DNA from: Lachnoclostridium phytofermentans
GTDB lineage: Bacteria > Bacillota > Clostridia > Lachnospirales > Lachnospiraceae
Assembly (NCBI RefSeq): GCF_000733755.1
Contig: NZ_JPOF01000003.1
Span: 1,689,001-1,753,000, forward strand
DNA: 64,000 nucleotides
Reading direction: 5' to 3'
Below, in pieces: positions 15,580 to 24,216 of this stretch. How positions within the stretch are numbered: the stretch's first letter is position 1; every line of letters begins with the position of its first letter. The notes beneath the pieces are model-generated. The model made no database searches and was not told the DNA's origin. It was given only the letters and a program-made list of their open reading frames with translations. Position numbers and translations under genes: made by a program.

Positions 15580-16635
15580 GTGCCTATCAAATTATTCATT
15601 ACAAACAATACTAAATCAGTGGATGTTACAGAACTAGCACAAGCGATTACATGGTCCGGTGATTACCAGCAGTGTGCTCGAACCTTAGACATAGAGCTTA
15701 TTTCTTCGTATACAGATAAAAACATACCAGTAATAACATGTGAACTAGGTAGTATTGTAACACTGACATCAGATAATAGGATATTATTTGAGGGGATTGT
15801 ATTTGAACGCCAGAAAAGTACTGATAGTAATACTATAAATATCACGTGCTACGATCGAGGAATTTACTTAAAGCGAAACGAAGCAACTTATAAGTTTTCA
15901 GGAATAACAGCGGAAGCAATCGTTAAAAGGGTATGCGCAGATTTTGGTATATCCATAGGTTCAGTAGCAACCACAGGTATAAAGATTTCAAGAAATTTCG
16001 TTGGTGTTACTCTTTATCAAATTATGCAAACCGCATATACACTTGCAGCAGAACAGACAGGTAAGCAGTATATAATTCGATTCAGTGGCAAGAAACTGAA
16101 CGTAATTGAGAAAAAAGCCACAAATGAAACATTAATAATTGAGGGTGGTACTAACCTTATGTCAGCTTCAACAAGTGAAAGTATTTCAAATATGATTAAT
16201 CAGATCGCTATATATAATTCTAAAGACGTTCTTGTTAAGACACTAAAGAGTTCCGAGAATATTAAATTATTTGGACTAATGCAAAGTTCTATGAAGCAAC
16301 CTGATAAACAGGACGTTTCAGCGAAAGCAAAAAAGATACTCTCAGATAACGGAGTTATCCAAAAAATTGTTATAAATAACCTTGGAAATATCGCAAATAT
16401 AACTGGGGGTACTGTCATTGTTCGGGAGCCATATACAGGAGTATATGGCTTATTCTACATAGACAGCGATACACACACATGGAAACTAGGACAATATTAT
16501 AATAAATTGACCGTTAACTTCAAAAGTATCATGGATGAGCAGGAAGCAGGCAGTTTACCAAGTAAATCTAAAAATAATGGAGTATCTGGTACATGGGAAT
16601 ATCTTTATGAACCGGGAGGTGGTAAAAATGGATGA
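15580..16635 (+). CDS. Baseplate hub protein (XkdQ/gpD-like)
   Basis: A 351-residue protein of the XkdQ/YqbQ family, equivalent to the T4 gp27/late control D hub. It forms the central baseplate ring below the tube. Typical stretches are DVTELAQAITWSGDYQQCAR at the N-terminus and TLYQIMQTAYTLAAEQTGKQ near residue 145. It starts at GTG behind AAAGGAG. It overlaps the next gene by eight bases. Confidence 0.85.
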   Translation: MPIKLFITNNTKSVDVTELAQAITWSGDYQQCARTLDIELISSYTDKNIPVITCELGSIVTLTSDNRILFEGIVFERQKSTDSNTINITCYDRGIYLKRNEATYKFSGITAEAIVKRVCADFGISIGSVATTGIKISRNFVGVTLYQIMQTAYTLAAEQTGKQYIIRFSGKKLNVIEKKATNETLIIEGGTNLMSASTSESISNMINQIAIYNSKDVLVKTLKSSENIKLFGLMQSSMKQPDKQDVSAKAKKILSDNGVIQKIVINNLGNIANITGGTVIVREPYTGVYGLFYIDSDTHTWKLGQYYNKLTVNFKSIMDEQEAGSLPSKSKNNGVSGTWEYLYEPGGGKNG

Positions 16636-16885
16636 TAATCCTTTCTCCAATATTGTAAGTATAATTCGTGATGATAATAAGAGTCAAATACACGCACATT
16701 ACCGTATTGGTAGTGTGATATCTGCGGATCCATTAAGAGTAGATGTTGCTGGGGCTATCCAAGACAAAGATTCCTTGCTTGCGAATGGTCAAATAACTAA
16801 TTTTCAACCAGGGGAAGAGTTGCTTCTTACTCCAATCGAAGACGAACAAAGATATATAATAATTTGTAAGGTGGTAAGCGTATGA
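16628..16885 (+). CDS. DUF2577 baseplate protein (XkdR-like)
   Basis: An 85-residue protein of the DUF2577 family found between XkdQ- and XkdS-like genes. The pattern RIGSVISADPLRVDVAGAIQ is typical of small beta-barrel baseplate proteins. The ATG at 16628 follows GGGAGGTGG; the longer upstream frame lies inside the hub gene and is not supported. Confidence 0.8.
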   Translation: MDDNPFSNIVSIIRDDNKSQIHAHYRIGSVISADPLRVDVAGAIQDKDSLLANGQITNFQPGEELLLTPIEDEQRYIIICKVVSV

Positions 16886-17298
16886 GTATTTTTCCAATGA
16901 TACAACCTCAAATATATGCTGAGTCAACTGAACAAAAATTATATAAAGAGATAAAATGGGATTTTGAAAATAATGAACCAGTTTTTCACAACGGGAATCC
17001 TATTATTATAAGTGGAAAGGAAGCAGTTTTCGTATGGGCTTGGAAAGCTCTACAAACGGCAAGATTCCGCTATGAAATTTATACATGGGATTATGGTTGT
17101 GAGGTTGAATCTCTCGTTGGACAGCCATTCACGGAAGAATTAAAGTTATCTGAAGCTGCACGTTATGTAAAAGAATGCTTACTAATTAACCCATATATAA
17201 CGAGTGTATCTAATATTACAGCTTCGTTTAAAGATGAGACATTAAGTGTTAGCTGCGTGATAGAGACTGTATATGGGGAGGTGAGTATAAATGTATGA
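16882..17298 (+). CDS. DUF2634 baseplate protein (XkdS, gp25-like)
   Basis: A 138-residue protein of the XkdS/DUF2634 family, related to the gp25 lysozyme-fold baseplate wedge. Conserved elements are AVFVWAWKALQTARFRYEIY and the following TWDYGCEVESLVGQ. It forms part of the baseplate wedge with the J protein. The start overlaps the previous stop (ATGA), which suggests coupled translation. Confidence 0.85.
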   Translation: MSIFPMIQPQIYAESTEQKLYKEIKWDFENNEPVFHNGNPIIISGKEAVFVWAWKALQTARFRYEIYTWDYGCEVESLVGQPFTEELKLSEAARYVKECLLINPYITSVSNITASFKDETLSVSCVIETVYGEVSINV

Positions 17299-18337
17299 AA
17301 CATTAACAGTTGAAGATATAAAAAATGATATCTTAAGCCGTATGAAAACAGACATTGATAAACGAGAAGGAAGTTATACTAATGATATGATTAGCACTGT
17401 TGCTTATGAAATTTGGAATGCTTACCAGTCACTAGATTCATTACTATCAATTATCTATGTAAATGAGACATCAGGAGATTATATTGATAAAAGATGTTCT
17501 GAATACGGTATAAAGAGAAAGGCAGGAACAAAAGCAACAGCAATTTTAACTATTACAGGCACTAATGGAGTAGTGATTCCACAAGGGAAGGTATTCTTAA
17601 CTAATGACGGACTTGAATTTCTAACGGATAAAAAAGTGATTGTTGCGGATGGAGTGGCTATTGTAACAGCAACGGCAGCAGAGGCAGGAAGTGAATACAA
17701 TGTAGCGGCTGGTACAATTGTAAATCAATACGTAAATTTAACAGGGATACTATCAGTTACAAATGCTGTAGCAACAGGAGGAAATGAACCAGAAACAGAT
17801 GCAGGATTAGTATCAAGATTATATAACTATCTGCAACAACCTGCCACATCAGGCAACGTCGCAAATTACAAGCAATGGGCTATGGAGGTTGAGGGAGTAG
17901 GAGATGTTAAAGTGTTCCCTCTCTGGAATGGTTCTGGTACGGTTAAAGTAACGATAGTTGATATGGATAAGCAACCAGTAAATGAGACACGCATACAAAA
18001 AGTTGCGGAATACATAGAAACTGTTCGGCCAATTGGTGCATACGTTACTGTAGCATCTGGTATATCTAAGCCTATAAATTTATCAGCAACGGTTACGTTA
18101 GCACCTGGATATAGTGCTCAAATGGTTAAAGATGAACTTCAAAAGGATTTGGAAACTTACTTTAAGAGTATTGCTTTTGTGATGACTTATGTAAGCTATG
18201 CTAAAATCGGTAATATATTACTTAGCACAGAGGGTGTTCTAGACTATAACAACCTACTAATCAATGAAGACAATGTAAATATAGCCCTAGCTGATGATGA
18301 AGTTCCGCTTTTAAGTACGGTGAGTTTGGAGGTGTAA
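17291..18337 (+). CDS. Baseplate J family protein (XkdT)
   Basis: A 348-residue baseplate J/gp47-type protein (XkdT). It has the typical N-terminus (DILSRMKTDIDKREGSYTND) and ETSGDYIDKRCSEYGIKRKA, and the conserved GSEYNVAAGTI. It joins the wedge to tail fibres. It overlaps XkdS by eight bases. Its stop is followed eight bases later by the TTG start of the XkdU-like gene. Confidence 0.9.
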   Translation: MYETLTVEDIKNDILSRMKTDIDKREGSYTNDMISTVAYEIWNAYQSLDSLLSIIYVNETSGDYIDKRCSEYGIKRKAGTKATAILTITGTNGVVIPQGKVFLTNDGLEFLTDKKVIVADGVAIVTATAAEAGSEYNVAAGTIVNQYVNLTGILSVTNAVATGGNEPETDAGLVSRLYNYLQQPATSGNVANYKQWAMEVEGVGDVKVFPLWNGSGTVKVTIVDMDKQPVNETRIQKVAEYIETVRPIGAYVTVASGISKPINLSATVTLAPGYSAQMVKDELQKDLETYFKSIAFVMTYVSYAKIGNILLSTEGVLDYNNLLINEDNVNIALADDEVPLLSTVSLEV

Positions 18338-18345
18338 AATAAGCA

Positions 18346-18909
18346 TTGAGTAACGTAGATGAGTACTTTGATGACCTAATGTCATATCTTCCGAACTTTT
18401 ATAAAAATGTAAATGAAGTTAAAGAGATACAATTAATCTTTGGACAAGAAATGGCAAAGATAAAGTTTAGTGTAAAGGACTTGCTAGATCAGTGTTTTAT
18501 ATCTACAGCAACTTTCGGACTAGATTTATATGAAAAAATGTATGGAATAAGCACAGATAAAAGCAAATCTTATGAGGAACGAAGAGAAATTATAAAAGCA
18601 AAGCTTCGAGGCTCTGGAACCGCTACAAAAGAATTGATAAAGAATGTTGCGACTGCATTTTCCGGAGGAGAGGTTGAAATAGAAGAATATCCAGAAGAAT
18701 ACAGGTTTGTAGTACGGTTTGTCGGTGTCAAAGGTATACCGAAGAACATGGCAGGACTTATATCAGCTCTGGAGGAAATAAAACCAGCCCACTTATCTTA
18801 TAGTTTTAAATATACCTTTACTACATGGGGACAGATAAATAAAACTTTACCGTGGAAAGAAGCTAAAAAAATGACTTGGGCTGAACTAAAAGTCTATAAA
18901 GGAGAGTGA
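18346..18909 (+). CDS. DUF2313 baseplate protein (XkdU/YmfQ-like)
   Basis: A 187-residue protein of the YmfQ/DUF2313 (XkdU) family, the last baseplate wedge component. It includes LMSYLPNFYKNVNEVKEIQL and the conserved RREIIKAKLRGSGTATKELI near residue 80. It starts at TTG; GGAGGTG lies about ten bases upstream. It is followed by the tail fibre gene in the standard order. Confidence 0.85.
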   Translation: MSNVDEYFDDLMSYLPNFYKNVNEVKEIQLIFGQEMAKIKFSVKDLLDQCFISTATFGLDLYEKMYGISTDKSKSYEERREIIKAKLRGSGTATKELIKNVATAFSGGEVEIEEYPEEYRFVVRFVGVKGIPKNMAGLISALEEIKPAHLSYSFKYTFTTWGQINKTLPWKEAKKMTWAELKVYKGE

Positions 18910-18914
18910 TAAGA

Positions 18915-19601
18915 ATGCAGTACACGGCAAACTATAAATTAAAAAAGCCCGAAGATAACGATGTAACAAGCAATGAAGATTTTAACGAGAACTTCGACGT
19001 TGTAGATGAAGAGCTAAAGAAAGTTGCAGAGGAAACCGAAAGCAAATTATCAAAGATTGAAGCTGATGAGAAGTATGAAGAAAAAGCAAAATTAAAAGAG
19101 GCAGCATATAAGGAAATCTCAAATGTACCAACAGAAAACAGTACGAAGTTAATAACAAGTGGAGCTGTTTTTATCGCTAATAATGGAAAAGCTAATTTAT
19201 CACATAAACATACCAAGGCAGATATAACAGACTTTCCAACGTCTATGCCTGCCAGTGGGGGTAATGCTGATACTGTAGATGGGAAGCATGCCGATGAATT
19301 TGCTACAGCTTCTCATAACCACACTAAGTCACAGATAACAGACTTTCCAAGTAGCTTGCCTGCATCTGACGTACCATCATGGGCTAAACAACCATCGAAA
19401 CCTACTTACTCTGCTTCAGAGGTAGGGGCATTGGCTGTTAATGGTAAGGCAGTAAGTGCAGGAACAGCAGATAACGCCACTAATGCAACGAATGCATCTA
19501 ACGCTGATAAAGTAGACGGAAAGCATATATCTGTACTCACTCAAGCGGCTTACGATGCCCTTGGCACGAAAGATGCAAATACAATTTATTTTACAACATA
19601 G
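18915..19601 (+). CDS. Tail fibre protein
   Basis: A 228-residue fibre. The N-terminus (MQYTANYKLKKPEDNDVTSN) is the attachment segment found in many Clostridium phage fibres, followed by a coiled coil (residues 30-70). Two repeats of the form H-x-H-T-K-x-x-I-T-D-F-P occur near residues 97 and 137, then Asn/Ala-rich and VDGKH motifs. It ends YDALGTKDANTIYFTT, a trimer-tip style seen in fibres. The ATG at 18915 is chosen over the GTG at 18906 because AAAGGAG lies upstream. Confidence 0.82.
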   Translation: MQYTANYKLKKPEDNDVTSNEDFNENFDVVDEELKKVAEETESKLSKIEADEKYEEKAKLKEAAYKEISNVPTENSTKLITSGAVFIANNGKANLSHKHTKADITDFPTSMPASGGNADTVDGKHADEFATASHNHTKSQITDFPSSLPASDVPSWAKQPSKPTYSASEVGALAVNGKAVSAGTADNATNATNASNADKVDGKHISVLTQAAYDALGTKDANTIYFTT

Positions 19602-19610
19602 GAGGTAGCT

Positions 19611-20639
19611 ATGGCAGGATATAATCAATCAACAAAGCTAATGGGAATCTTTGATGGAGTAAATAAGATAAAAAACGTTTATCAAGGGACTGCTAAGCTA
19701 TGGGCTTCGTTCACGAATAGAGTGCTTGTCACGGGTACTTATCAAACTGATTTATATACATTGGATGGGATAACTTTTAATTCAATGGCTAATGTAAATA
19801 GTGTATCGACTGTGACATTAGCAGCATCTGATGGAGAGACGATACTACTTATTACAAACAACAATACAATTATGAAGTCTTCTGATAACGGTGCTACATG
19901 GGTTGAAGTTACAAAGCCAGGTGGTAGTATTCTTTATTACGGAGTGGTTTATGGAAATGGAATATGGATAATCTATACTGAGAATGTCTTATATTACAGT
20001 ACAGATTTGACAAAGTGGCAATCAAAAACAATGACGTTCGAACAGTATGAGCGTTTTAACAGTATAATATACACTGGTGGCTATTTTCTTTTTTTAACTG
20101 ATTTTACTTTAAATAGTCAACTAACAGGTTTTAAGACCTATAAAGTAACAAGTGTGCCATTTAGTGAAAGTGATGTTGCTATTAAAAAGTTTACAAACGC
20201 AGGCAACTTATACAATGATAGAAAAAACGCATGCAAATACTACATTGATAAGAAAATGTTTTTAGCCGCAGGATACGATGGATTTATTAGGTCACTTGAT
20301 GACGGTAATACGTGGTCAAGGTTTCCGTACTCAAATTCAAATTGGCTTAGCCGATGCTATATAACTTATGGAAATGGAAAGTATTGTGCAGTTATGTATT
20401 ATGAAACGGCAACTAGAGTTTTTTATTCTACTGACCTTATAAATTGGACCATTGTTGATAGCATTTATTACACAAGTATGTCAAGGAAGGGGATTGAATT
20501 TATAAACGGAAGATTCATGGTAATAGTAGATAATACCAGAATAGCTACCAGTACAGATTGTATAAACTGGACTACAGTTACTGTCCCATACTACGGAAAC
20601 GATGAGTTTTCACTTACTGCTATAACAAATGCATATTAG
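19611..20639 (+). CDS. Putative receptor-binding tip with Asp-box-like repeats
   Basis: A 342-residue protein after the fibre. It begins with a conserved fibre-like segment (MGIFDGVNKIKNVYQGTAKL) and then has several Asp-box-like turns: SSDNGATW, STDLTKWQ, SLDDGNTW, STDLINWT and STDCINWT. Such repeats belong to beta-propellers of the sialidase/BNR type. No catalytic residues of sialidase are evident, so glycan binding is more likely than hydrolysis. It is probably the distal receptor-binding protein. Confidence 0.65.
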   Translation: MAGYNQSTKLMGIFDGVNKIKNVYQGTAKLWASFTNRVLVTGTYQTDLYTLDGITFNSMANVNSVSTVTLAASDGETILLITNNNTIMKSSDNGATWVEVTKPGGSILYYGVVYGNGIWIIYTENVLYYSTDLTKWQSKTMTFEQYERFNSIIYTGGYFLFLTDFTLNSQLTGFKTYKVTSVPFSESDVAIKKFTNAGNLYNDRKNACKYYIDKKMFLAAGYDGFIRSLDDGNTWSRFPYSNSNWLSRCYITYGNGKYCAVMYYETATRVFYSTDLINWTIVDSIYYTSMSRKGIEFINGRFMVIVDNTRIATSTDCINWTTVTVPYYGNDEFSLTAITNAY

Positions 20640-20648
20640 GAGGTAGCT

Positions 20649-20972
20649 ATGAAATTATTACTAGACAGTAGAAAATTAATTTTAGCAATTGATGAAAACA
20701 TTGAATTTGTGACACATGAAGGTTTAGCAAAATGGAAGATAGGAGAAACGACATATTACCTAGACAACAATTTTTCTGTTGAAGAATTGATTGACATTCC
20801 GTTCGATATTATACCAATCAAGTACTTTTACATTGATGGTGAATTTGTGCTAAACCCAAATTGGAGTAACACACCAGAAGACATTTCCAAACTACAAGCG
20901 GAAAATGCTAGTTTAAAGTCAGAACTAAGTTTACTACAAGAGGTTGTAAATGAAATGCTCTTGGGTATATAG
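20649..20972 (+). CDS. Small tail protein (XkdW-like position)
   Basis: A 107-residue acidic protein with an N-terminal beta-rich part and a C-terminal leucine coiled coil (residues 78-104, ISKLQAENASLKSELSLLQE). It lies between the tip protein and an XkdX-like protein, where PBSX-type phages carry XkdW-like or fibre-assembly proteins. AGGAGGTAGCT precedes the ATG, the same site as the two previous genes. Confidence 0.55.
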   Translation: MKLLLDSRKLILAIDENIEFVTHEGLAKWKIGETTYYLDNNFSVEELIDIPFDIIPIKYFYIDGEFVLNPNWSNTPEDISKLQAENASLKSELSLLQEVVNEMLLGI

Positions 20973-21000
20973 ATTATTATTTAGGAAAGGAGGAACTCGT

Positions 21001-21156
21001 ATGAAAAAGTACAGCGCAACGGTTCGTTACCTTGTAAATCAGATTTTGATGAACAATCTTACTTATTTACAAGTAACAACATCGAGAAATGATCTCAAGC
21101 CTGATATTGATGGTTACATCAATCAGGAAGGTATTGAGATTGATAAGACAATCTAA
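21001..21156 (+). CDS. XkdX-like small tail protein
   Basis: A 51-residue protein from the ATG at 21001 (MKKYSATVRYLVNQILMNNL), behind AAAGGAGG. XkdX-type proteins are about 45-55 residues and lie after the fibre genes; the function is unknown. A longer upstream frame from 20950 overlaps the preceding gene and has no ribosome site. Confidence 0.6.
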   Translation: MKKYSATVRYLVNQILMNNLTYLQVTTSRNDLKPDIDGYINQEGIEIDKTI

Positions 21157-21177
21157 GTAAGATTGAATAATCATTTG

Positions 21178-21216
21178 CATGCATAGGGCGCTTAGGCGCT
21201 CTTTTTTGTATGCATG
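21178..21216 (+). terminator. Terminator nested in a longer stem
   Basis: The core hairpin GGGCGC-TTAG-GCGCTC (21186-21201) is followed by T6, a good intrinsic terminator. It is enclosed by CATGCATA (21178-21185) and TATGCATG (21209-21216), which also pair. It separates the structural genes from the beta-helix and lysis genes. Confidence 0.8.
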
Positions 21217-21230
21217 AGAGGATGTGATAT

Positions 21231-22190
21231 ATGAAAACAATTATTGTAAATCCTAACAATACAATGAGTACAATCCAAAAAGCTCTCGATACAAAAGGAA
21301 GCAATATCATTTTTTCACCTGGAATTTATAATATTACAGCTCCTCTATTTATTGATTCTGGTGTAAAAATTATCGGTGACAAGGCTATCCTGCGACAAGC
21401 AGGGAAGATAAATCATTTACTTATGACGAGGACATATAAAAATACAACAGCATATTTAGGGGCGCATGATATCATCATAGAAGGGCTTACTTTTGAAGCT
21501 ATGGCCAAATATAAAACTAAGCTAAACTTAGTAACTTTATGGCATGCTCGTGATGTGACCTTACGAAATATCACTATGCTTGATGCGTATATGTTTCATG
21601 CATTAGAAATAAACAGCAGCAAGAGTATAGTCGTTGAAAACTCAAGTTTTCTAGGTTACTTTTCAGATCATAAAGCAGATTTTAGAGAGCAAATTCAGAT
21701 TGATTTTGCTTCTGAGTCAGCCTTATTTTTATTTGCCAAGGGATCTAAATGTTATGACAATACATGTTGCGAGGATATAACAATACGTGGATGCACCTTT
21801 GATAGCCACAAATCAGATAATCGGATAATAAGACCTGCAGCAAGTCAATGTATCGGTAATCACTGCCAGCCATCCAATGGACGTAAACATAAGAATATCA
21901 TTATAGAAAGCAACATCTTCAATGGCGAAGGTGGAACAAACCCTAAGGGATGCGCAATTAATCTTACTGCTATGGATAATGTTACTATTAGAAACAATAA
22001 AGCTAGTGGGTTTGGAAGATTTGCTGTTGCAAAAAGAAATAAAGATTATTCATACAACAAAAATGGGAGGAAGATTACACCTACCATGAAAGATGGTACT
22101 TGCAATAATACAATAATAGAAGGCAATAAAGTAACCAATCCTTCTTGGTCCTATAAAGCTTATGAATTTTATCGAGAGAAAGGATGCTAG
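21231..22190 (+). CDS. Right-handed beta-helix protein
   Basis: A 319-residue protein with successive beta-helix rungs (HDIIIEGLTF, RDVTLRNITM, KSIVVENSSF, EDITIRGCTF, KNIIIESNIF, DNVTIRNNKA), the pectate lyase-like/NosD fold. It also starts like pectate lyase-type phage proteins (NNTMSTIQKALDTKGSNIIF). The fold serves polysaccharide binding or depolymerisation in tailspikes. It has no secretion signal. Placed between tail and lysis genes, it may be a spike or a lysogenic accessory; catalytic residues cannot be assigned. Confidence 0.75.
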   Translation: MKTIIVNPNNTMSTIQKALDTKGSNIIFSPGIYNITAPLFIDSGVKIIGDKAILRQAGKINHLLMTRTYKNTTAYLGAHDIIIEGLTFEAMAKYKTKLNLVTLWHARDVTLRNITMLDAYMFHALEINSSKSIVVENSSFLGYFSDHKADFREQIQIDFASESALFLFAKGSKCYDNTCCEDITIRGCTFDSHKSDNRIIRPAASQCIGNHCQPSNGRKHKNIIIESNIFNGEGGTNPKGCAINLTAMDNVTIRNNKASGFGRFAVAKRNKDYSYNKNGRKITPTMKDGTCNNTIIEGNKVTNPSWSYKAYEFYREKGC

Positions 22191-22195
22191 AGCAT

Positions 22196-22462
22196 ATGGA
22201 AACACCATTTGAAAGGGAAGTACTGGATAGATTAACAAGAATTGAATCCAGGATCGATGGGTACGATAAATTAAAGGACGTAGTATATGAGAGCCAAAGA
22301 GAAATTATTAAAATGAAAGAGAAGGATGATAAACAACAGCATGATATTGATGAACTAATAGAAAGGAACAAATGGCTAGCAAGAGTAACAGCAGGAGCCA
22401 TAATAACTGGAATTATTGGACTTGTATTTGTTTTTGTTAAAATTGGAATGGGGGTAAATTAG
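22196..22462 (+). CDS. xhlA: XhlA-like cell lysis-associated membrane protein
   Basis: An 88-residue protein of the haemolysin XhlA family. It has an N-terminal coiled coil (residues 8-60) and one C-terminal membrane helix (residues 64-84, TAGAIITGIIGLVFVFVKIG). XhlA acts with holin and endolysin in PBSX-type lysis. The start at ATG 22196 is a choice; an ATG at 22184 is in frame but its ribosome site is too close. Confidence 0.82.
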   Translation: METPFEREVLDRLTRIESRIDGYDKLKDVVYESQREIIKMKEKDDKQQHDIDELIERNKWLARVTAGAIITGIIGLVFVFVKIGMGVN

Positions 22463-22648
22463 ATGATAAAAGAAAAACTAGCAAAATTACTGACCGTTAA
22501 AAGCTTAGTCACAATTATAACAACTATAGTTTTTTCTATTCTTGCATTACGTCGTGATATTACAGGAGAACAGTTCTTAATGATTTTTACAACTATAGTT
22601 GCTTTTTACTTTGGCACTCAATCAGAGAAAAAGAAGGATGGTGAGTAG
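22463..22648 (+). CDS. Putative holin
   Basis: A 61-residue protein with two predicted membrane helices (residues 11-26 and 35-51) joined by a short charged loop, and a lysine-rich C-terminus. Small size, topology and position between XhlA and endolysin support a holin that forms membrane pores at lysis. The start directly follows the previous stop. Confidence 0.72.
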   Translation: MIKEKLAKLLTVKSLVTIITTIVFSILALRRDITGEQFLMIFTTIVAFYFGTQSEKKKDGE

Positions 22649-22650
22649 AA

Positions 22651-23373
22651 ATGCTTGAGTTATTTATTACATATTTATTGGACATGGCTGGACGTTCATT
22701 ATATGTATGGGGTGCACAAGGAGAGAGTATTAGATCTATTGTCGCAACTTGGATTGAAAGCAAAGAAACATCAAGTAAAAATGCGCAACGTGTTATGAAT
22801 CTTCTAGAAAAACTATTGGAGCATGACCTCTTTTTTTATGATTGTAGCGGTTTAGGAGTTAAGTGGCTATTGGATAAAAAATTAATAAAGTCCGATATGA
22901 CAGCGAATAGCATGTATAAAATATGCACACCAATAAAGAAAACACAGCTTAAAAAGGGTGATTGGGTATTTATTAAAAACGCTTCTGGTATTATGACACA
23001 CATAGGGTACATTGTAGATGATAATCTAAGCGTAGTTGAAAGTGCTGGAAGAGACGCTGGAGTAATAAAAAGAGATTTTTCGCAAGGATCTCCTAATGGT
23101 AAATGGACAGATTTCGCTAGGCCGGATAGTTTATTTCCAGAACTTAAAGAGGACAAGTTGACAATAAGCAGAGTCTTGAAGTTAACACAACCGTATATGA
23201 GGGGAGATGATGTAAAGGCTCTACAGGGAAAGATTGGGGAAAAGGAAGACGGAATATTTGGACCGGACACAGAAGAAAAAGTGAAAGAGATACAAGATCA
23301 ATTAGGTCTTGTAGTAGACGGTAAAGCTGGAGAAAATACATTAACTGAATTGGGCTTTGAATGGAATGGGTAA
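22651..23373 (+). CDS. Endolysin: NlpC/P60-like amidase/peptidase with PG-binding domain
   Basis: A 240-residue lysin. The N-terminal domain is NlpC/P60-like: catalytic Cys65 in FYDCSGLGV and His117 in MTHIGYIV. Residues about 165-238 form a PG_binding_1 domain (LKLTQPYMRGDDVKALQGKI). It would cut stem peptides of peptidoglycan at the end of the lytic cycle, released by the holin. It has no signal peptide, as usual for holin-dependent endolysins. A strong hairpin follows the gene. Confidence 0.85.
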   Translation: MLELFITYLLDMAGRSLYVWGAQGESIRSIVATWIESKETSSKNAQRVMNLLEKLLEHDLFFYDCSGLGVKWLLDKKLIKSDMTANSMYKICTPIKKTQLKKGDWVFIKNASGIMTHIGYIVDDNLSVVESAGRDAGVIKRDFSQGSPNGKWTDFARPDSLFPELKEDKLTISRVLKLTQPYMRGDDVKALQGKIGEKEDGIFGPDTEEKVKEIQDQLGLVVDGKAGENTLTELGFEWNG

Positions 23374-23389
23374 TCCATATACCAATAAA

Positions 23390-23411
23390 CCCCTAGTCAT
23401 AGGACTAGGGG
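23390..23411. terminator. Hairpin terminator between lysin and hicB
   Basis: CCCCTAGTC (23390-23398) pairs perfectly with GACTAGGGG (23403-23411) around ATAG. A short T-rich tail (AATCTTT) follows on the plus strand, and on the minus strand the sequence after the hairpin is GTTTATTGG. It sits where the converging lysin and hicB transcripts meet. Confidence 0.65.
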
Positions 23412-23436
23412 AATCTTTAGTAAGCATCAGTATTAG

Positions 23437-23838
23437 CTATTTAATACTTTCTTTTTCTAATAATGCATCTTGAAGTACCTTAGAGAAGTTTAAATTCTGT
23501 TTCTCTCCAAAAGTTTTTAACCATGCGGGTATAGTTACATTAGTTCTTATACTTTGTGATCCATACTTTTCGGAGTAGCTATCCATATCTAGTACAAATA
23601 GATTAACGAAGCTTCCAGCAGGTGGAATGATATCAGTAATGTTAGAGGGAGCAGGAATTTTATTACCATCCTCTAATTCATCAAGTACCCATCCACTCGC
23701 TGCATCAACGCCCATTTCTAGTGCTTCAGCTAAGGTTTTACCTTCTGTAATACATCCTTGTAAATCTGGAAATTCAACAACGAATCCACCGGAATCATCT
23801 GAGAATGGTGTAAGAATAGCAGGATAGATTAGTTTCAT
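23437..23838 (-). CDS. hicB: HicB-family antitoxin
   Basis: A 133-residue HicB antitoxin. The N-terminal degenerate RNase H-like domain (residues 1-70: FVVEFPDLQGCITEGKTLAE) is followed by a C-terminal DNA-binding tail (ALLEKESIK) expected to bind the hic promoter. It neutralises HicA by covering its active site. It lies 22 bases downstream of hicA in the usual toxin-first order, transcribed opposite to the phage late genes. Confidence 0.88.
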   Translation of the reverse strand: MKLIYPAILTPFSDDSGGFVVEFPDLQGCITEGKTLAEALEMGVDAASGWVLDELEDGNKIPAPSNITDIIPPAGSFVNLFVLDMDSYSEKYGSQSIRTNVTIPAWLKTFGEKQNLNFSKVLQDALLEKESIK

Positions 23839-23860
23839 ATATATACCTCCTTATGCAGGG

Positions 23861-24043
23861 CTATTTAAGCCCTGCTTGTTTTAATATTGATTTAACTGTG
23901 TCTGGATGAATATCACCGGAATGTTCAGGTATCGTTACTTTTCCGGGCTTTGTTGGGTGTTTGTAATGATTGTGTGACCCTTTTTGATTTTTAAAGTACC
24001 AACCATCTTCAAGTATAATCTTCTCTAATTCTCTGAACTTCAT
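23861..24043 (-). CDS. hicA: HicA-family mRNA interferase toxin
   Basis: A 60-residue HicA toxin with a double-stranded RNA-binding-like fold that cleaves mRNA. The family signature is complete: MKFRELEKIILEDGW, then catalytic His in KGSHNHYKHP, then VTIPEHSGDI. The ATG at 24043 is chosen because GAGGAGG lies about nine bases upstream; an in-frame extension back to 24130 runs through the promoter. It probably aids maintenance of the lysogen or protects against other phages. Confidence 0.88.
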   Translation of the reverse strand: MKFRELEKIILEDGWYFKNQKGSHNHYKHPTKPGKVTIPEHSGDIHPDTVKSILKQAGLK

Positions 24044-24067
24044 CCTAGGTAACCTCCTCATGATTAT

Positions 24068-24111
24068 ATTATACACACTATGCGTATAAAAGTCAATAGT
24101 AAAATGCGTAT
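24068..24111 (-). promoter_or_regulatory. hicAB promoter with ATGCGTAT operator repeats
   Basis: On the minus strand TTGACT (24096-24091) and TATAAT (24073-24068) are 17 bases apart, a near-consensus vegetative promoter 25 bases from hicA. ATGCGTAT occurs twice on the plus strand (24080-24087 and 24104-24111), flanking the -35 box. These are likely HicB operator half-sites giving autoregulation. Confidence 0.7.
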
Positions 24112-24216
24112 TATACACATATATTTTCAAGAAATATTCTAATTTGTATGCTAAGAAACTTTAGTATAGTAAAAAGTCGTGAGTACAACTGGTTGCACAC
24201 CTTCGCTATTGTTAAT

